Shown: piece after piece, positions 25,013 to 35,779 of the stretch
Layout of the letters: every line of letters starts with the position of its first letter
Position numbering within the stretch: position 1 is the stretch's first letter
Source: Nitrospirota bacterium
GTDB taxonomy: Bacteria > Nitrospirota > UBA9217
Assembly (NCBI GenBank): GCA_023229435.1
Contig: JALNZF010000024.1
Coordinates: 1-51,544 of the forward strand
DNA: 51,544 nucleotides
Direction: 5' to 3'
Notes under the pieces: model-generated
The model's input: the letters and a program-made list of their open reading frames with translations, nothing else
The model's database searches: none
What the model was told of the DNA's origin: nothing
Program-made: the position numbers and the translations under genes

Positions 25013-25333
25013 TTATGCTCCGCCTTTCCCCTCTCCGCCTTCAAGTTTCGAGAGTCGTGCAGATATGCCCTGTATTTTCTTTTCCAGTTTTTCAAGGTCT
25101 TCGCGAGTCGGGATATTCAGCTTCTCAAATACGGCCGCAATGGTGTCCTTGACCTTCAGGTCCACATCCTTGGTGCTTTCCGCGGCCTTGGACGACCACT
25201 CCTTCACCAGCGTGGCAGCCTCGCTCTTGGAAAGTTCCCCTGCCTTGACCAGTTCGTCGACAAATTCCCTGGCCTTTTCCTGCGCTCCCAGTCCAACAAG
25301 CATTGCTCTTTTGATGATATCCGCGACATTCAT
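25013..25333 (-). CDS. Phasin-like protein
   Basis: A 106-residue helical protein resembling the phasin / poly-granule-associated family (PhaI/PhaF-type). It opens with MNVADIIKRAMLVGLGAQEKA and ends in a coiled-coil (REDLEKLEKKIQGISARLSK). Members often bind polyhydroxyalkanoate granules, but many occur in organisms without phaC, as here where no PHA gene is visible, so the function is uncertain. AAGGAGG precedes the ATG. It is downstream of alaS on the same strand. Confidence 0.72.
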   Translation of the reverse strand: MNVADIIKRAMLVGLGAQEKAREFVDELVKAGELSKSEAATLVKEWSSKAAESTKDVDLKVKDTIAAVFEKLNIPTREDLEKLEKKIQGISARLSKLEGGEGKGGA

Positions 25334-25448
25334 GATAACCTCCTTGGGTTAGATATATCTGATTATAACATAACTCAAAGCCTGTTACGTGAGTGAACGG
25401 GAAACGAATCTATTACAACAACCTGAGGCATCGCTCCTTGGCCGGAGT

Positions 25449-28091
25449 CTATCCAGCCGCTTTTTTTACCGCATCGTACAACGCATCAAGCGCCGCGTCC
25501 AGTTTCCCGGGGTCCTTGCCGCCGGACTGGGCAAGATCGGCCTTGCCCCCTCCTGTGCCGCCCAGGATAGGCGCCATCTCCTTGATGATGGTTCCGGCAT
25601 GGAACCGGGTCGTCAGGTCTTTTGAGACCATCACGATCAGACTCACCTTGTCGTCCTTCACCGAACCGAGCGCCAGAACGCCCGACCCGAGCTTGTCCCT
25701 GAGCTTGTCTCCGAAAGCCCGCAGATCTTTTGGATCAATTCCATCGACCCGCTTGGCGAGCACCATGACGCCATGGATCTTTTTTGCCTCCCCGATCACA
25801 TCGCCGGCCTGAAAGGATTGGAGCTTGTGCTTTATCCGGTCAAGTTCTTTCTCGCTCTCTTTGAGCTGTGCCGCCAGCTTCTCGACCCTGCCGACAATGT
25901 CGGCGTCAGATGCCTTCAGCACCAGGGCGATCTCCCGAAGGTACTTCTCTTCTTTTTTCACGTCCCAATACGCACGTCGTCCGGCGAGCGCCTCGATCCT
26001 TCGGACCCCGGCCGCGATGCCGGCCTCGGAAACGATCTTGAACATGCCGATATCGCCGCTCGCACGGGTATGGGTCCCGCCGCAGAGCTCTTTGCTCACA
26101 TCCTTCACCGTGACCACCCGGACCGTATCGCCATATTTCTCATCAAAGAGCGCCATGGCGCCGGCGGCAATGGCCTGGTCGATATCCATGACCGCCGTGT
26201 CAACGGGATGGTTCTCGAGAATACGCTCGTTCACCAGTTCTTCGATCCGTTCCTTTTCCCGTTCCGTGAGCGCCGTGTAATGCGTGAAATCAAAGCGGAG
26301 CCGTTCAGGCGACACCAGCGATCCCGCCTGTTTCACATGCTCGCCGAGCACTGACCGGAGCGTTGCGTGGAGAATATGCGTTACCGTATGGTGCCTGGCG
26401 ATATCGGCCCGATTGCCGGTCTCTACCTTCGCGAGTATCGCATCGCCGGTCTTGAAGGTACCTTTCCTGATCTTCCCTTTGTGGACGATCAGGTCCTGGA
26501 CCGGCTTTATCGTGTCCGTAACGTCGAATTTTGATGCTTCTCCCAGAAGCTCGCCTTTGTCCCCCACCTGTCCGCCCGACTCGGCATAGAAAGGCGTCTG
26601 ATCAAGGATGATCTCCACCTCATCGCCATCATGGGCCTCGGTGATTTTTTTGTCTCCCTTGATGATCGCCAGGACTTCCGCAGTGCCTTCGAGCACAGTA
26701 TAGCCGACAAAAAGCGGCTTCTTGATGCCTGCGGAGACTTCCTTGTAAATCGGCTTTACCTTCTCCTCGCCCGATCCTGCCCAGGAAGCCCGCGCCTTCT
26801 CGCGCTGTTCCTGCATGGCGCGGCGATAGCCGTCTTCGTCCAGTTCGAGATGCATGTCCCTTGCCATGTCAGCGACAAGGTCCAGGGGAAATCCAAAGGT
26901 GTCATAGAGCCTGAACAGCACGTCTCCGGGGACCATGACCTGACCCGAGGCCTTGAGTTTTGCAACGGATTCGTTCAAAAGAGCAAGACCGGAGTCGAGC
27001 GTGGCAGCGAACCGTTCCTCCTCGAGCAGCACCACCTTTGCCACATGATCCCGGCTGTCCGCGAGCTCGGGATAGGCTTCCCGCATCTCGTCCACCACGG
27101 CCCCGGTAAGCCTGTACAGGATCGGCTTGTTGATGCCGATGAGCTTCGCGTAGCGGCTGGCCCGGCGGAGAATACGCCTCAGCACATACCCCCTACCCTC
27201 GTTTGAGGGAAGCACGCCGTCGGTGATAAGGAAGGTCATGGCCCGAAGATGGTCCGCGATAACCTGGTAGGAGATGTCTGCTTGCGCATCTTTGTGATAC
27301 GGCACGCCGGCCAGGGTCGCGATCTCTTTGATGATGGACTGGAACAGGTCGGTTTCAAAGTTGCTCCTGACCTTCTGCACTACGGCGGACAGGCGCTCCA
27401 GGCCCATGCCCGTGTCGATGCTCGGCTTCGGCAGCGGGGTGAGCTTGCCCGTCTCGTCGCGGTTATACTGCATGAACACCAGGTTCCATATCTCGAGATA
27501 CCGGTCGCAGTCACACCCCACGGCGCATCCGGGCTTTCCGCAGGACATCTCGGGCCCCTGGTCGATAAGGATCTCGGAGCACGGGCCGCAGGGCCCGGTG
27601 TCTCCCATTGACCAGAAGTTGTCCTTCTCGCCGAGGCGTACGATACGATCGGCCGGAACGCCGATCACGGTCCGCCAGAGCTCAAAGGCCTCGTCATCAT
27701 CCTTGTACACCGTCACCCAAAGCTTGTCTGCCGGGAGATTGACCTTTTTGGTGAGAAATTCCCAGGCGTACTCGAGGGATTCCTTCTTGAAATAATCTCC
27801 AAAGGAGAAGTTGCCGAGCATCTCAAAGAAGGTATGGTGCCGCGCCGTATGGCCGACGTTCTCGAGATCGTTGTGTTTGCCTCCGGCGCGAACGCACTTT
27901 TGGCTCGTGACCGCGCGCTTGTAATCCCGCGCATCCTCGCCGAGGAACACGCCCTTGAACTGGACCATTCCCGCGTTCGTGAACAGGAGCGATGGGTCGT
28001 TCTTCGGAACAAGGGACGAGCTCGGCACCACCTTGTGGCCGTGTTGGGAAAAATAGTCAATGAACAGTTTTCGTAATTCGTTCGATTTCAA
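25449..28091 (-). CDS. alaS: Alanyl-tRNA synthetase
   Basis: An 880-residue class II synthetase charging tRNA-Ala. N-terminal aminoacylation domain from residue 1 (LRKLFIDYFSQHGHK), editing domain with zinc-site motif HTVTHILHA and later CGGTHTRASGDIG, and C-terminal DHHA1 domain (GGTGGGKADLAQSGG). Full length. The start is a TTG at 28091, six bases after AGGAG. recX follows upstream on the same strand, an arrangement also common with recA. Confidence 0.95.
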   Translation of the reverse strand: MKSNELRKLFIDYFSQHGHKVVPSSSLVPKNDPSLLFTNAGMVQFKGVFLGEDARDYKRAVTSQKCVRAGGKHNDLENVGHTARHHTFFEMLGNFSFGDYFKKESLEYAWEFLTKKVNLPADKLWVTVYKDDDEAFELWRTVIGVPADRIVRLGEKDNFWSMGDTGPCGPCSEILIDQGPEMSCGKPGCAVGCDCDRYLEIWNLVFMQYNRDETGKLTPLPKPSIDTGMGLERLSAVVQKVRSNFETDLFQSIIKEIATLAGVPYHKDAQADISYQVIADHLRAMTFLITDGVLPSNEGRGYVLRRILRRASRYAKLIGINKPILYRLTGAVVDEMREAYPELADSRDHVAKVVLLEEERFAATLDSGLALLNESVAKLKASGQVMVPGDVLFRLYDTFGFPLDLVADMARDMHLELDEDGYRRAMQEQREKARASWAGSGEEKVKPIYKEVSAGIKKPLFVGYTVLEGTAEVLAIIKGDKKITEAHDGDEVEIILDQTPFYAESGGQVGDKGELLGEASKFDVTDTIKPVQDLIVHKGKIRKGTFKTGDAILAKVETGNRADIARHHTVTHILHATLRSVLGEHVKQAGSLVSPERLRFDFTHYTALTEREKERIEELVNERILENHPVDTAVMDIDQAIAAGAMALFDEKYGDTVRVVTVKDVSKELCGGTHTRASGDIGMFKIVSEAGIAAGVRRIEALAGRRAYWDVKKEEKYLREIALVLKASDADIVGRVEKLAAQLKESEKELDRIKHKLQSFQAGDVIGEAKKIHGVMVLAKRVDGIDPKDLRAFGDKLRDKLGSGVLALGSVKDDKVSLIVMVSKDLTTRFHAGTIIKEMAPILGGTGGGKADLAQSGGKDPGKLDAALDALYDAVKKAAG

Positions 28092-28190
28092 TGTTAACTC
28101 CTGACATTAATAGAGAATAATAATGTAACTACTCAGATGGCATGAAATTATCGAGAACCATGACAAGTAAGCTGCCGCTATACTATAAAA

Positions 28191-28274
28191 TGTCGTCATT
28201 CCCGAACGATTTAATCGGGAATCCAGAGGTTTTCAACATCCCTGGGTCCCCGATAGAGGCATTCGGGGACGACG
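28191..28274. repeat. 84-bp GTCGTCATTCCCGAA..GGGGACGAC repeat, copy 2
   Basis: Same length, ends and interior layout as 22331-22414. Its ends, GTCGTC and GACGAC, pair to give a hairpin. It lies between alaS and recX. Confidence 0.7.
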
Positions 28275-28388
28275 GATATCGGGTACCTGAACAGTTACAA
28301 TAAAATAATCAAAGATAAAAACAGCTCCTCTGGAAGATTCAGGTCCGAGTGCTGTGTTGATCTGTTTTTATCCGTTGTTGATTGCCGT

Positions 28389-28868
28389 TTATATAGATTT
28401 ATCGGTTTGGTTCAGCACATCCCTGATAATCTCAAAAGAGAACCCTTTCCGTTCCAGAAACCCCGCCAGCCGGCGCCTGCGGGTCTCGCGGTCAAGGGAC
28501 CGGGATCCCATCGTATTCAATTTTTTCCCGGCAACCCGCTTTGCGGTCTCGATCTCGGTTTCTTCGCTAAAAACCTCGGCAAAGACCTCCCGGATGAGCT
28601 CCCGGCCGATCCCCTTGTTCTTGAGTTCCTGCCCGATCCTGCGCCTGCCGAACCCCTGAAGCCTGATCCGGCTTCGGGTCCAGTCACGCGCAAACTGCAG
28701 GTCATTCACGTAACCAAACCGCTCCAGGCCGGCAAGAACAGTCTCGATTATCGCATCGTCGAATTCCTTGTCATGAAGCTTTGCCTCGATCTCCGCCCTG
28801 CTTCTGGGCCGATAGGTAAGAAGACGGTAAGCCGCATTTTTAGCGCGGGTGAGTTCCTTGTCATTCAC
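28389..28868 (-). CDS. recX: RecX regulatory protein
   Basis: A 159-residue helical protein of the RecX family that caps or disassembles RecA filaments. The three-helix repeats are visible, including AAYRLLTYRPRSRAEIEAKL at the start and RIRLQGFGRRRIGQELKNK in the middle. Start assigned to GTG 28868; no strong Shine-Dalgarno is seen. It lies in the recA-pilT-recX-alaS group and shares the strand with recA. Confidence 0.88.
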   Translation of the reverse strand: MNDKELTRAKNAAYRLLTYRPRSRAEIEAKLHDKEFDDAIIETVLAGLERFGYVNDLQFARDWTRSRIRLQGFGRRRIGQELKNKGIGRELIREVFAEVFSEETEIETAKRVAGKKLNTMGSRSLDRETRRRRLAGFLERKGFSFEIIRDVLNQTDKSI

Positions 28869-28898
28869 GTGACTGCGCCGTCCCCTTTTTTAACCTTG

Positions 28899-29012
28899 AT
28901 GGACGAATGACGATCACGCCGCGGCGTGACTTCGCTCACTACGACGATGGACGCCACGACTTTTGCGTCTCTCGTCCCTCGTCTGTCGTCCCTCTGGATT
29001 CCATCGTCCCTC
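28899..29012. repeat. GACGA/TCGTC palindromic repeat, copy 4
   Basis: GATGGACGAATGACGATC faces CGTCCCTCGTCTGTCGTCCC, between recX and pilT. It ends just before the pilT stop codon. Confidence 0.6.
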
Positions 29013-29018
29013 GCCGGT

Positions 29019-30272
29019 TTACTTGTCCCCGAACCGATCTATTTTGAAATCGCTGTCCGTCGAGGAGCCCTTGTACTCCTTCGCCTCAGCTTCCTTTTTT
29101 GGCGTGCCGGCGCTCCCTGTCGCCGGTTTCGTACCACTGATCGTTCCTTTTATGCCCGGCGACATCCTCTTCTCTTCCGCTTCCATCGACATATCGCTCG
29201 TCGACTGGATGCCTTTGACCTTGAGCGCAAAATCGTCGGGATTGCTCGCCGTCATCAGCGCCTCGTCGTAGCTGATGATCCCCTTCTTGTAGAGCATAAG
29301 AAGCGACTGATCGAAGGTCTGCATCCCATAGTGAAGCTGGCCCCCGGCTATGATCGTCGATATCTGACGGGTCTTGGATTCGTCGATGATCGCCTCGCGC
29401 ACCGACAACGTGCCGAGCATCACTTCCACTGCCGGCACACGTCCGCTGCCGTCGGCCCTGGCCACCAGGCGCTGAGAAATGATCCCCTTGATCACGGACG
29501 CGAGCTGCATCCGAACCTGCTTCTGCTGATAGGGAGGAAATACCGTGATGATGCGGTTGACCGTCTCCGACGCGTCCAGCGTGTGCAGGGTGGAGAGCAC
29601 CAAGTGTCCCGTTTCGGCAGCGGTCAGGGCCGTGGAGATGGTCTCGAAGTCGCGCATTTCTCCCACGAGGATGACATCCGGGTCCTGCCGGAGCGCGCTC
29701 CGGAGCGCATCACTGAACGAAAAGGTGTCCGAACCGATCTCGCGCTGATTGACGATGCTCTTTTTGTCCCGATGAAGAAATTCGATCGGGTCCTCTATCG
29801 TGACGATATTGGCGGTCCGGGACATGTTGATGTAGTCGATCAGCGCCGCGAGGGTCGTGGACTTGCCGCTCCCCGTCGTTCCCGTAACTAGGATGAGTCC
29901 GCGCTGCTCGCTCCCGATCTTCTGGAGCACCGTCGGGAGCATGAGGTCTTCAAAGTTCAGTATTTTGCCCGGGACCATACGGAAGACCATGCCCACGCTG
30001 CCGCGCTGCTGGAACACATTCACGCGGAAGCGGCCCATCCCCGGCACGGCATAGGCCATATCAAGCTCTTTTTTCTCCAGGAACTTTGTCTTCTGGACGG
30101 GGTTCATGATGCCCAGCGCAGTGGCAAGGGCTTCCTCCTGGGACGTCCGCTTTTCGGTCTCAATGGAGATCAGCCTGCCGTCGACCCTGAGGATGGGCGG
30201 CACACCGACCTTCAGATGCAGATCGGAAGCCTTTTTTTCGATGGTTATCTTGAGCAAATCATTCAGATTCAT
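29019..30272 (-). CDS. pilT: PilT/PilU-type pilus retraction ATPase
   Basis: A 417-residue hexameric AAA+ ATPase that depolymerises type IV pili. Walker A is GTTGSGKS at 131-138; the Asp box, Walker B (DVILVGEMRDFETI) and His box follow in order. Near residue 320 the GMQTFDQSLLMLYKKG region resembles the PilU branch rather than classic PilT. A Ser/Lys-rich tail of about 50 residues extends past the ATPase core. Start chosen at ATG 30272, because CGGGAGG precedes it; a longer frame to 30317 lacks one. It sits between recA and recX. Confidence 0.9.
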   Translation of the reverse strand: MNLNDLLKITIEKKASDLHLKVGVPPILRVDGRLISIETEKRTSQEEALATALGIMNPVQKTKFLEKKELDMAYAVPGMGRFRVNVFQQRGSVGMVFRMVPGKILNFEDLMLPTVLQKIGSEQRGLILVTGTTGSGKSTTLAALIDYINMSRTANIVTIEDPIEFLHRDKKSIVNQREIGSDTFSFSDALRSALRQDPDVILVGEMRDFETISTALTAAETGHLVLSTLHTLDASETVNRIITVFPPYQQKQVRMQLASVIKGIISQRLVARADGSGRVPAVEVMLGTLSVREAIIDESKTRQISTIIAGGQLHYGMQTFDQSLLMLYKKGIISYDEALMTASNPDDFALKVKGIQSTSDMSMEAEEKRMSPGIKGTISGTKPATGSAGTPKKEAEAKEYKGSSTDSDFKIDRFGDK

Positions 30273-30315
30273 GGCTACCTCCCGTGCGCTCCACTTATTT
30301 ACATTGTCAAACTGC

Positions 30316-30472
30316 AACCACAGAGAACACAGAGACTGGAACGGCTTCGAGGTTACTCCCTCCGTGTCCTCTCCTTAAGAGGTGTTTTTTGTTGTTCGAT
30401 CCTTTCAGGTTCTAATCTTCATCGATATCCTTCTCGATAGTTGGCTTTTCTCTGTGTACTCTGTGGTATCAG
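30316..30472. repeat. CCACAGAG..CTCTGTGG palindromic repeat, copy 2
   Basis: CAACCACAGAGAACACAGAG and CTCTGTGTACTCTGTGGT are inverted, with AGGTT and TCGATCCTTTC in between. It separates pilT and recA. Confidence 0.6.
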
Positions 30473-30494
30473 TCTGTTCCTCGATTGATTCTCG

Positions 30495-31583
<1,089 letters not shown>

Positions 31584-31617
31584 TGTGTATCTCCTTTCAA
31601 GTTATGAATCGTCCGAA

Positions 31618-31744
31618 GGTTACATCACGAGGGATGATGGACGATCGTTCGCTGCGCTCACTAAGACGAGGGACGAATAATCTTTTGTCTCTCGTCCGTC
31701 GTCACTCGTCCCGCGTCCCTCGTCCCGCTTCTCTCGTCTATCGT
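31618..31744. repeat. GACGA/TCGTC palindromic repeat, copy 5
   Basis: Opposed GATGGACGATCG and CTCGTCCGTCGT-type units directly abutting the thpR stop codon. Confidence 0.6.
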
Positions 31745-32302
31745 TTATTGAAGCTCCGCGCGCCCCATCTCCGTATACACCGCGCCAGAGGGTTTCAGCT
31801 CACTCTTCATGAGGCTGACGGAGGTCACTTCGAACCCCGGCAGACTGATGTCCTTGATCTCTTCCAATGTCTTGAGCCATCTGTCGCTGGACCGAATGTA
31901 CTTGATCCTGCCGAGTGTGAGGTGCGGAGTGAACTTCCGTTCCTCGCGCGCGATGTTCAGAAGGACCATGGCATTTTCAACAGCAACCTGGAGCCGCGTG
32001 AGCTTCTCGATATCCCCGGCAAGTCCGATCCAGACCACCCGCGCGTTTTTCGGATTTGGAAAAGCCCCGATGCCTGAAACAGAAAGTCCGAGCGGCCCAA
32101 TTCCTTCCGCTGCCTTTTGAAGACTGCTCATGATCTCCGGGACCTTCTGATCCGTCACCTCACCCAGGAATTTCAGCGTCAGGTGCATACCCTCTGCCCG
32201 GCTCCAGCTTGCATCCACACCCGCGACCCTGAGCCTGCCCTGAGCCACGGCCAATTCCTTTTTTACAGACGCGGGTATCTCTATGGCGATAAACAGTCTC
32301 AC
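31745..32302 (-). CDS. thpR: RNA 2',3'-cyclic phosphodiesterase (LigT-like)
   Basis: A 185-residue 2H phosphoesterase. The two HxTx motifs are HLTLKFLG (about residue 41) and HLTLGRIK (about 127), forming the active site that opens 2',3'-cyclic phosphates on RNA. Length is standard for ThpR. The start is GTG 32302; a repeat touches the region upstream and no clear ribosome-binding site is visible. It follows cinA and precedes recA, a familiar arrangement. Confidence 0.92.
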   Translation of the reverse strand: MRLFIAIEIPASVKKELAVAQGRLRVAGVDASWSRAEGMHLTLKFLGEVTDQKVPEIMSSLQKAAEGIGPLGLSVSGIGAFPNPKNARVVWIGLAGDIEKLTRLQVAVENAMVLLNIAREERKFTPHLTLGRIKYIRSSDRWLKTLEEIKDISLPGFEVTSVSLMKSELKPSGAVYTEMGRAELQ

Positions 32303-32310
32303 AATAAATT

Positions 32311-32434
32311 CCGATGGACGATGGACGATCGTTCGCTTTGCTCACTAGGACGACGGACGATTTTGACTTGGCTCTTCGTCTGTCGTCCCTCGTCCGTCGT
32401 CTCTCGTCTGTCGTCCTTCGTCCCTCGTCTATCC
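32311..32434. repeat. GACGA/TCGTC palindromic repeat, copy 6
   Basis: GATGGACGATGGACGATCG opposite GTCGTCCCTCGTCCGTCGTC, occupying the cinA-thpR spacer and touching the last codons of cinA. Confidence 0.6.
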
Positions 32435-33664
32435 TATCAAATGTCTCCTCACCATATCCAGCGCCATCTGCGACGCCCTGATACGGACCTGTTCCCGCGT
32501 CCCGAGGAACCGGTGTTCAGCGATCTTGACCCCCTGCGCTGAAGCGAGCGCCGTGTAGACAAGCCCCACCGGCTTTTTTTGTGTCCCTCCGCCGGGGCCC
32601 GCGATGCCGGTAACGGCAAGTCCGAGTTCCGTGCGCGCGGCTTGTCGTATCCCCCGTGCCATGGCTTCCGCTACCTTGCCGCTGACCGCGCCATGCCGCT
32701 CGATGAGGTCCTGCGGCACGCCGAGCATCTCGGTCTTGGCAAGATAACTGTACACCACCACGCCGCGCTCGAAATACTCCGAACTTCCCGCAATGCTCGT
32801 GATCCGGCCGCCGATCATCCCGCCGGTGCATGATTCCGCGACCGCAAGTTTGAGCCTCCGTTGCTTCAGGAGAGCGCCGACCACCTCTTCAAGCTCCTGG
32901 CCGTCCACGCCGTACACCGCGTCGCCCAGCTTTTCCCGTATTCCCGCGTCGGTCCTTTCCGCCTGCGCCTGCGCCTGCTCGGCATTGGGCCCACGGGCGA
33001 TGATGCGAATATCCACCCCGGTTTCCTTTGCGGTCAGACCCACAACCGGGACTCCGCGCTTCAGAATGTTCTGGATCGCCTGGTTCACGGCCGACTCGGA
33101 CAGACCGCAGGTGCGCAATACCCGTCGCCGGATGAACGTCCTGCCGCCGAACCGCTCTTCAAGCACGGGCCGGAGGCCCGCGTCGAACATGGCCCGCATC
33201 TCAATCGGCACCCCCGGAAGAACCGCGATGAACAGCCCTTCCTCGTCAATGAAAAAACCCGGTGCAATGCCTACGGGGTTCTGAAGCAGCCTCGCGCCCG
33301 TCGGGATCAGCGCCTGCCGGTCGTTCGATGCGGCGAATTCTTTTCCCCTGCCGGCAAGTCTTGCGTGAATGGCCTTCAGCGCTTCATCGTTCAGCACCAG
33401 GCGTTTCTTGACGATCTTGGCGATCACCTTGCGCGTGATGTCATCCTCGGTCGGGCCGATTCCGCCGGTGATGATCGCTACTTCCACCCGTCCGAAAGCC
33501 CTCCGAAGCGCCTCTTCCATGTCCTGCTCGTCGTCCCCCACCACGGTCTTGAACGCGGTCTCAAGGCCGACGAGCATGAGCTCTTCCGAAAGGTAGAGGG
33601 AATTCGTGTCGAGCACGCCGCCCGACAGGAGTTCGGTGCCGGTGGCTATGATTTCAGCGCGCAT
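32429..33664 (-). CDS. cinA: CinA family protein (MoCF domain plus NMN amidohydrolase)
   Basis: A 411-residue protein. Residues 1-170 form the MoCF-like domain (RAEIIATGTELLSGG; GGIGPTEDD); the C-terminal 150 residues form the nicotinamide-nucleotide amidohydrolase (PncC) domain with AVAESCTGGMIGGRIT and TGIAGPGGG. The start is ATG 33664; the longer frame to 33718 adds unrelated residues. CinA may serve NAD salvage and, in competent species, is co-induced with recA. It is positioned upstream of thpR and recA. Confidence 0.92.
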   Translation of the reverse strand: MRAEIIATGTELLSGGVLDTNSLYLSEELMLVGLETAFKTVVGDDEQDMEEALRRAFGRVEVAIITGGIGPTEDDITRKVIAKIVKKRLVLNDEALKAIHARLAGRGKEFAASNDRQALIPTGARLLQNPVGIAPGFFIDEEGLFIAVLPGVPIEMRAMFDAGLRPVLEERFGGRTFIRRRVLRTCGLSESAVNQAIQNILKRGVPVVGLTAKETGVDIRIIARGPNAEQAQAQAERTDAGIREKLGDAVYGVDGQELEEVVGALLKQRRLKLAVAESCTGGMIGGRITSIAGSSEYFERGVVVYSYLAKTEMLGVPQDLIERHGAVSGKVAEAMARGIRQAARTELGLAVTGIAGPGGGTQKKPVGLVYTALASAQGVKIAEHRFLGTREQVRIRASQMALDMVRRHLIG

Positions 33665-33745
33665 AGAAGAATACCTTGATAAAGAATGGACAAAGGTTAT
33701 TGTATCATCGTGTTGCACCCGACGTCAATTAAATTTGGCCCTCAG

Positions 33746-33877
33746 GAGACTGTTTAAAAAGTGTTTTAAGTGGTTCGACAAGCTCACCACGAACGGCTAT
33801 AGATTTAAAATTCTATGATCCCTCCGTTCGCCCTGAGCTTGTCGAAGGGTGAACGAAGAGTTTTTCAACAACTTGTC
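33746..33877. repeat. MITE-like element, copy 1
   Basis: Ends (ACTGTTTAAAAAGTG and GAGTTTTTCAACAACTTGTC) are degenerate versions of the TTGAAAAA/TTTTTCAA ends of copies 2 and 3. The interior has the pair GTTCGACAAGCTCACCACGA and CCCTGAGCTTGTCGAAG. Its right end reaches the stop codon of the next gene. Confidence 0.65.
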
Positions 33878-34436
33878 AGAGGAGTTCGTAAGCCCATACC
33901 TTTCCATCACTGCGGGCCTCCTCAATTCGCTTCACAAGCCGCTTTTTGAAAAGGTTCAGAAGCCGCGTACCGCTCGTGTTCGCCTCAATTTTTTTAGCAT
34001 CCGAGAGTTCTTTGGCTGTTACTCGTTTCTTTTTGACGATGAAGTCGAGCGTGTCCTTGAGATAATTATTGAGATTTCCCAAAACAACCCTGCTGCCGTC
34101 CCGCATCTCCGCCATGACCGCGAGGTCCTTTCGTTCGATGGCGACCTCGATGTTCTCTTTCTGGTTTTCGTTCAACCCCGCAAGGAGCAGGTACTTGTCC
34201 CCATATTCTCCGCCGAGGAGGCGCGACACGAGCTTTGTCACGATCTCGTCTGCGCAGGAATAGTCGATCACCCCGATCTTCGAGAAATCAAGGGCCACCA
34301 CGGCGCCGTTCGGCTCATCTTTAATGTCCCGCTCGATCCGCTCCCGGATCGCCTGTCCCGAAGGCCGGGTGACAAGGTCCTTTGAGCCGTTACCGAGTTC
34401 TTCTTTTAAGAGTTTATAGAGGTCGTACTTGATCAT
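33876..34436 (-). CDS. STAS-like domain protein with winged-helix C-terminus
   Basis: A 186-residue cytoplasmic protein. Residues 40-75 (AVVALDFSKIGVIDYSCADE) resemble the STAS-like DUF4325 fold found next to Bergerat-type ATPases. Residues 120-186 resemble a winged helix (KKRVTAKELSDAKKIEAN, then LLNLFKKRLVKRIEEARSDG). It could be a switch protein controlled by an ATP-binding partner such as the protein at 36532-37374. An accessory islet now sits between the two genes. No family-level experimental role is known. Confidence 0.7.
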   Translation of the reverse strand: MIKYDLYKLLKEELGNGSKDLVTRPSGQAIRERIERDIKDEPNGAVVALDFSKIGVIDYSCADEIVTKLVSRLLGGEYGDKYLLLAGLNENQKENIEVAIERKDLAVMAEMRDGSRVVLGNLNNYLKDTLDFIVKKKRVTAKELSDAKKIEANTSGTRLLNLFKKRLVKRIEEARSDGKVWAYELL

Positions 34437-34557
34437 TCCAGTTCCCGTTTCTCTATCTTCTTTCCCCGGCCCTGCCGGAGAAGGTCAGTAATTGAAATCA
34501 GTTTATTAACGATGAGGTGAGCCACCCAGCGAAGCGAGGATGGTTCGACTGTTTTCG

Positions 34558-35672
34558 TTAGATTTCAAAGTTGCGCTCACTCAACTCCTCGCAAACCCCA
34601 TCCAATCCTGGGAATAAGGAACCTGCCGTGATGCCCATGTACCCGAGTTCACGGACGACTTGTTTGCGGTCGCGGATGGGGAGATCAATTGCCCAGAGGT
34701 ACTTTTTGCCATCAGACTCTTTGGTCTTAATGTAAGATTCAATATCGTCGACATTCGTAACTGTTGAAGCCGCCTGTTGTGGAATCATCCTCTCATTTTC
34801 GATTGCGAGGAACTCTCCAATCGATAAATGAGGTCCAGCGGTCGCCAGCATGTGCAATTGATTCAAGTCGATTTTCCACTGGGCTTGATCGAATACGTGG
34901 ATTCTTACCTTATCCGCTGGAACAGCTTCGGCGGCCTTATCATTTGAGATGCCACGATAGGCAAAGAACGCTGCAACATAGGGAGAATACGTCCAATCGA
35001 GTAGAGGCGTGGGATAACCATGGTGCTGAACCAAATTATAAAAAAAGCACCATTCTCATTTGGGTTTTCCAAATTGAAGACATGCTTTGTCCTTGCACTT
35101 AGATGCTTGTGCAGCACTTGAATGTCTTCATTTAAAAATCGCGTGAGATCGGCCCGGTTAGCACGATGAAACGATGTTCGCAAGCGCCACGGCTTGTTCT
35201 GACCACGAAAGAGGAATCTCCTCCCCTCCAGGCTAGCCACATATTCTTTGAATGCGCCCCATTCTTTGTTTTGTGCGACAAGTTCCGATGGTTTATCCGC
35301 CATAGACAGTGGCAACGTGCAGTTGCCTTTCGTACCGCTGTTGGTAGTCCACGAAAGTTTCAGAGAGTCGCTTTCCCAAGAACCATTTACATCAGCGTAG
35401 TTGGAAATACCTACGTTCTCTGTGTAGTGGTCCCGAATTTTGTCCGCGGAAGTAGGTATCCCGGGAGGATCAATCGGCAGAATCAAATCGGTACGAAATT
35501 GGAAATTCTTATTCTTGTTTTCAGTATGAAACCAGGCAGCGGTGCTGGGTAGTGTTTTATTGGTTTCGTTAAGATAAGCAACTCCCTGATAGTGCGATGA
35601 GCGCTCATCTATATTCACGATAATCACTCCTTCGCTGGAGCCGATATATCTTCCAATCCACTGTCCCCTCAT
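34558..35672 (-). pseudogene. FRG-domain protein gene, interrupted by a frameshift
   Basis: Two frames cover one FRG-domain protein. The upstream frame (35672 start) has an N-terminal region of about 150 residues, then F155-R156-G157 (FLFRGQNKPW). The downstream frame continues with LVQHHGYPTPLLDWT and YVAAFFAYRG, the hallmark second half. The break is at a T7 run, 35040-35046 on the minus strand; a -1 slip there joins Phe211 to YNLVQHHG and gives 371 residues. It may be genuine recoding, pseudogenisation, or an assembly error. FRG proteins are poorly characterised. The region is visibly AT-richer than its neighbours. Confidence 0.8.
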
Positions 35673-35779
35673 ATCTTGTGCCTACCTTTCATTTAGCCAT
35701 CTATTATTCCAACGATTGCATGGTCGAATACCATTCACTTTCAGGTGATTCACTCATGGCTCGCTGCATTCAATCTTAC

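Noticed and set aside
33666..33718. N-terminal extension of cinA
   Set aside because: CinA proteins begin at the MRAEIIATGTELL-type start; upstream codons lack a ribosome-binding site.
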